Of a stretch of 8,455 nucleotides of DNA, positions 6,208-8,455 are shown piece after piece. The notes under the pieces were generated by a model, which worked only from the letters and a program-made list of their open reading frames with translations, was not told where the DNA came from and searched no databases. The DNA comes from an uncultured Polyangiaceae bacterium. GTDB taxonomy: Bacteria > Myxococcota_A > Polyangia > Polyangiales > Houyiibacteriaceae. The stretch lies in the NCBI GenBank assembly GCA_947259605.1, contig CAMYMX010000116.1, forward strand, positions 1-8,455, given 5' to 3'. Every line of letters starts with the position of its first letter. The first letter of the stretch is position 1. Position numbers and translations under genes: made by a program.

Positions 6208-7455
6208 CTAGGAGATGGAGTCGAATGGAGAGCGTTCTGACCTCAGCCCGGGGCCCCAAAGGAGTGCCTCCACCTGCTCCCCGGCGGCCAGCTCAGCCTT
6301 GTCCGAAGGCAGGATGACCAGGGCGTTGACGCCCACGAACGAAGGCAGGGAGCCCGAGCCCTGGCGGTCGCGGAGCGCCACGACGATTTCGCTGCCCTCG
6401 CGCATGGCGGTTGCACGGGCGATTTCCACCCGACCTGGACGCCTACGATAGGAATCGCGGAGCCGCGCGAGGACCGGCTGTGGATGCGGCCGAGGGTCGC
6501 CGAGCATCTTCCGAAGGCACGGGGCGACCAGGATCTCGAAGGTGATCATTGCGCTGATTGGATTGCCCGGGACGCCAATGACCGGCTTGCCCTCGAATTG
6601 GGCAAAGGCCAGGGGCTTGCCGGGCTTGATGCGGACTTTCCAGAACCCCGGCTCGATCCCCACGTTCTCGAATGCTTCGTGCACGAAGTCGTATGCGCCC
6701 ACCGAGACACCGCCCATGGTAATGACGACATCGGCCTCGAGCGCTTTTCGGAGCGCGGCTTCAATCGCGGGGAGGCTGTCAGGCGCAGCGGGGAGGGGCA
6801 CCGCAACGACGCCCAGGGCGCGCAGCATTTCGGTCAGGACATAGACGTTGGAGTTGACGATCGCGCCGGGCCCGAGGTCTTCGCCGAGCGCGCGCAGCTC
6901 GTCGCCGGTCGACAGAAGAGCAACCTCGGGTCGTCGGTAGACTTGGACGCGATCGATGTTTTGACTCGCGAGGAGCCCGATTTCGCCCGGCCATAGGCGG
7001 TCACCCGGCCTCAGAAGCAACGCGCCGCGCAACACGTCGCTGCCCTGGGCTCGCACGTGCTTCGATTTGGGCGATGCCTCGCGAATCTCCACGCGATCCC
7101 CAACGCGTTCGGTGTCCTCTTGAATGACGACCGCGTCAGCGTCCGCGGGCATCGGCGCTCCGGTGAAAATGCGGCAGGCGGCGCCCAGCTCAAGCGGCCC
7201 GGCAAGAGGTGCCCCGGCCCGGGATTCGCCGCGCACCGCAAGCTCCACGGCGTGATCCGGAGCTGCGGACGCGACATCGCTCGCGCGAACGGCGTATCCG
7301 TCCATCGCGCTGTTGTCGAAGGGCGGCGAATCGAATCGAGCCCTCACCTCGCGCGAAAGATAGCGCCCGGAGGCTTCGGTCAAATGCACCTCTTCGTCTC
7401 CCAGCGGTGCAAACGCGGGCAGCATCGAAGCCAGGGCCTCTGCGATCGATCGCAT
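6208..7455 (-). CDS. moeA: Molybdopterin molybdenumtransferase MoeA
   Basis: MoeA inserts molybdate into adenylylated molybdopterin, releasing AMP, to complete the molybdenum cofactor in the cytoplasm. The product is 415 residues (E. coli 411) and collinear with the family. It has SPPFDNSAMDGYAV (43-56), RIFTGAPMP (95-103), QGSDV (137-141), LSTGDEL (181-187), GGVSVGAYDF (248-257), FWKVRIKPGKPLAF (271-284) and GVPGNPISAM (294-303), then the C-terminal domain IV. From memory of E. coli MoeA, active-site residues D59, T100, E188, D228, D259, K275 and K279 correspond to D52, T98, E186, D226, D256, K273 and K277, so the enzyme looks functional. ATG 7455 has only a weak ribosome site. It lies 38 bases after the diguanylate cyclase stop on the same strand, so the two are probably cotranscribed. 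No other molybdenum cofactor genes are in the window. Confidence 0.97.
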   Translation of the reverse strand: MRSIAEALASMLPAFAPLGDEEVHLTEASGRYLSREVRARFDSPPFDNSAMDGYAVRASDVASAAPDHAVELAVRGESRAGAPLAGPLELGAACRIFTGAPMPADADAVVIQEDTERVGDRVEIREASPKSKHVRAQGSDVLRGALLLRPGDRLWPGEIGLLASQNIDRVQVYRRPEVALLSTGDELRALGEDLGPGAIVNSNVYVLTEMLRALGVVAVPLPAAPDSLPAIEAALRKALEADVVITMGGVSVGAYDFVHEAFENVGIEPGFWKVRIKPGKPLAFAQFEGKPVIGVPGNPISAMITFEILVAPCLRKMLGDPRPHPQPVLARLRDSYRRRPGRVEIARATAMREGSEIVVALRDRQGSGSLPSFVGVNALVILPSDKAELAAGEQVEALLWGPGLRSERSPFDSIS

Positions 7456-7493
7456 GCGACGGCGAGCCTAGCATGACTTGGAGGCGCGATTGA

Positions 7494-8381
7494 CTAGCTC
7501 GGGCAGACGCAGTTGCGGCCGGCGCGCTTGGCCTCGTAGAGCTGCATGTCGGCTGCACGAACGAATTCGTACGCGCGCCAGCCTGGCTGGAGCTGCGCAA
7601 CACCGCAGGAAACCGTGACATCGATGTACTCGTCCTCGAAGACGAACGTCTCATCGTCGATCATCTGCCGAAGCTGGTCGGCGATGCGAACGCCCCCGTC
7701 GAGATCGGTCTCCGGCAAAATGATCGCGATCTCCTCACCACCGTATCGCGCGATGACGTCATCGGGTCGGATGCGGCTCTTCGCAAGCTGCGCGACTTCC
7801 TTCAGGACGTAGTCCCCGGCAAGATGTCCGAACTCGTCGTTGACCAACTTGAAGTGGTCGATGTCGCAAATCACCATGCTCAGTGGGCGGCCGTGTCGGG
7901 TCGCGCGCGAGAGCTCTCGATCGAGCTGCTCGACCAGGTAGCGCTTGTTGTGGATGTCCGTGAGGCCATCCATGATGGTCATCCTGTAAATCGTCTCGTG
8001 GTACTGCGACTCCAGATCGGCGCCGCTGAGGAACTTCAGAATCGTATCGCCAATCTTGATCTGATCGCCTCGACGCAGCTGAAACTCCTGTACGAGCTCG
8101 TCGTTGACGTAGGTTCCGTTGGTCGAATGCCTGTCGATCAGGAAGTAGCCGCCGGCCCGGATTTCGATGCCCGCATGGCGCCTCGAAATGCTGTCGCTGT
8201 TGAGGATGACGGTGTTGTCGACCCCGCGACCGATGCTGACCTCGCCGTCAACGAGGGAGAATCGTTTTCCCAATTGCTTGCTGCTCGGCGCATAGATCAC
8301 GACAAGGCAGTCCTGGCCTGCTCCCGCCGTGATGTGAGGCTCCGAAAAGGGGGCAACCCTCGTCTTGATCTCGCTGTCCAC
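7494..8381 (-). CDS. FHA-GGDEF diguanylate cyclase
   Basis: A 295-residue soluble enzyme expected to make c-di-GMP from two GTP. An N-terminal tail (1-24) precedes an FHA domain at about 25-118 with the phosphothreonine-binding residues GR (51-52), S65 with RRH (67-69), and TNG (87-89). That suggests gating or localisation by a Ser/Thr kinase target. After a helix (121-136) comes the GGDEF domain: DGLTDIHNKRY (138-148), D173 and D175 in CDIDHFK, ND..GH (182-186), the inhibitory I-site RxxD (RPDD, 205-208), and the signature GGEEI (214-218). The first Glu of EE keeps the metal and catalytic role; Ile for the usual Phe is uncommon. The GTG start at 8379-8381 is backed by GAGGAG 6 bases upstream. 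It is followed after 38 bases by moeA. The domain call is firm; activity is likely but not certain. Confidence 0.95.
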   Translation of the reverse strand: MDSEIKTRVAPFSEPHITAGAGQDCLVVIYAPSSKQLGKRFSLVDGEVSIGRGVDNTVILNSDSISRRHAGIEIRAGGYFLIDRHSTNGTYVNDELVQEFQLRRGDQIKIGDTILKFLSGADLESQYHETIYRMTIMDGLTDIHNKRYLVEQLDRELSRATRHGRPLSMVICDIDHFKLVNDEFGHLAGDYVLKEVAQLAKSRIRPDDVIARYGGEEIAIILPETDLDGGVRIADQLRQMIDDETFVFEDEYIDVTVSCGVAQLQPGWRAYEFVRAADMQLYEAKRAGRNCVCPS

Positions 8382-8387
8382 GGGTCT

Positions 8388-8393
8388 CTCCTC
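8388..8393 (-). promoter_or_regulatory. Ribosome binding site that fixes the GTG start of the diguanylate cyclase
   Basis: On the minus strand, GAGGAG at 8393-8388 is followed by six bases and then GTG at 8381. This near-perfect anti-16S match supports a GTG start; the next in-frame Met codons lie after the FHA domain. Confidence 0.75.
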
Positions 8394-8455
8394 AGGGTAG
8401 AGAGGGCCGAATCGGGCGTCAATGTCGCCTAATGAAGGTCATGTTGCGCTGATTG

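Noticed and set aside
8394..8422. Promoter TTGACG-17-TACCCT on the minus strand for the diguanylate cyclase
   Set aside because: Its predicted start (about 8387) would fall downstream of the strong GAGGAG ribosome site and remove it from the mRNA. The real promoter is probably further upstream, outside the window.
1..8455. CRISPR arrays, tRNA/rRNA genes, insertion sequences, attachment sites
   Set aside because: I saw no regularly spaced repeats, tRNA-like cloverleaf, rRNA sequence, transposase or integrase in either strand.

Overview
This is a GC-rich bacterial chromosome segment carrying eight protein genes and no RNA genes, mobile elements or CRISPR. The gene content suggests a deltaproteobacterium in the broad sense, most likely a myxobacterium-like Myxococcota: a GAF-linked class III cyclase, a GAF-GAF histidine kinase, an FHA-GGDEF diguanylate cyclase, a short DksA/TraR protein and many GTG starts. 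This assignment is inferred from gene style and codon use, not from a marker gene.

Layout. The left two thirds read on the plus strand: the 3' part of a GAF-class III nucleotide cyclase gene cut by the window edge (1-725), accA (774-1730), a CpoB/YbgF-like TPR lipoprotein (1792-2580), a LysM envelope protein whose ATG overlaps the preceding stop (2577-3638), and a GAF-GAF-HisKA-HATPase sensor kinase (3695-5509). A 240-bp noncoding gap (5510-5749) separates this block from a convergent minus-strand block. Read in transcription order, that block is an FHA-GGDEF diguanylate cyclase (8381-7494), moeA (7455-6208) and a DksA/TraR protein (6112-5750). The dksA-like gene has its own near-consensus sigma70 promoter.

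Function. accA (fatty acid synthesis) and moeA (molybdenum cofactor) are housekeeping genes. The lipoprotein and LysM protein look like a translationally coupled cell-envelope pair. The rest is signalling: a probable cAMP-forming cyclase, a probable c-di-GMP synthase gated by a phosphothreonine-binding FHA domain, an orphan soluble histidine kinase and an RNA polymerase secondary-channel regulator. No gene pair here is known to form one pathway, so a joint system is only a conjecture.

The most unusual DNA is in the convergent gap. It has a canonical four-tract G-quadruplex motif with one-base loops (5631-5647), a C-rich arm about 40 bases downstream that can pair with it in two registers, and a separate perfect 7-bp GC hairpin. 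The most unusual proteins are the LysM protein, whose C-terminal two thirds look like two related FlgT-C-like beta domains, and the diguanylate cyclase, whose signature reads GGEEI. I did not find strong evidence for a wholly new system.
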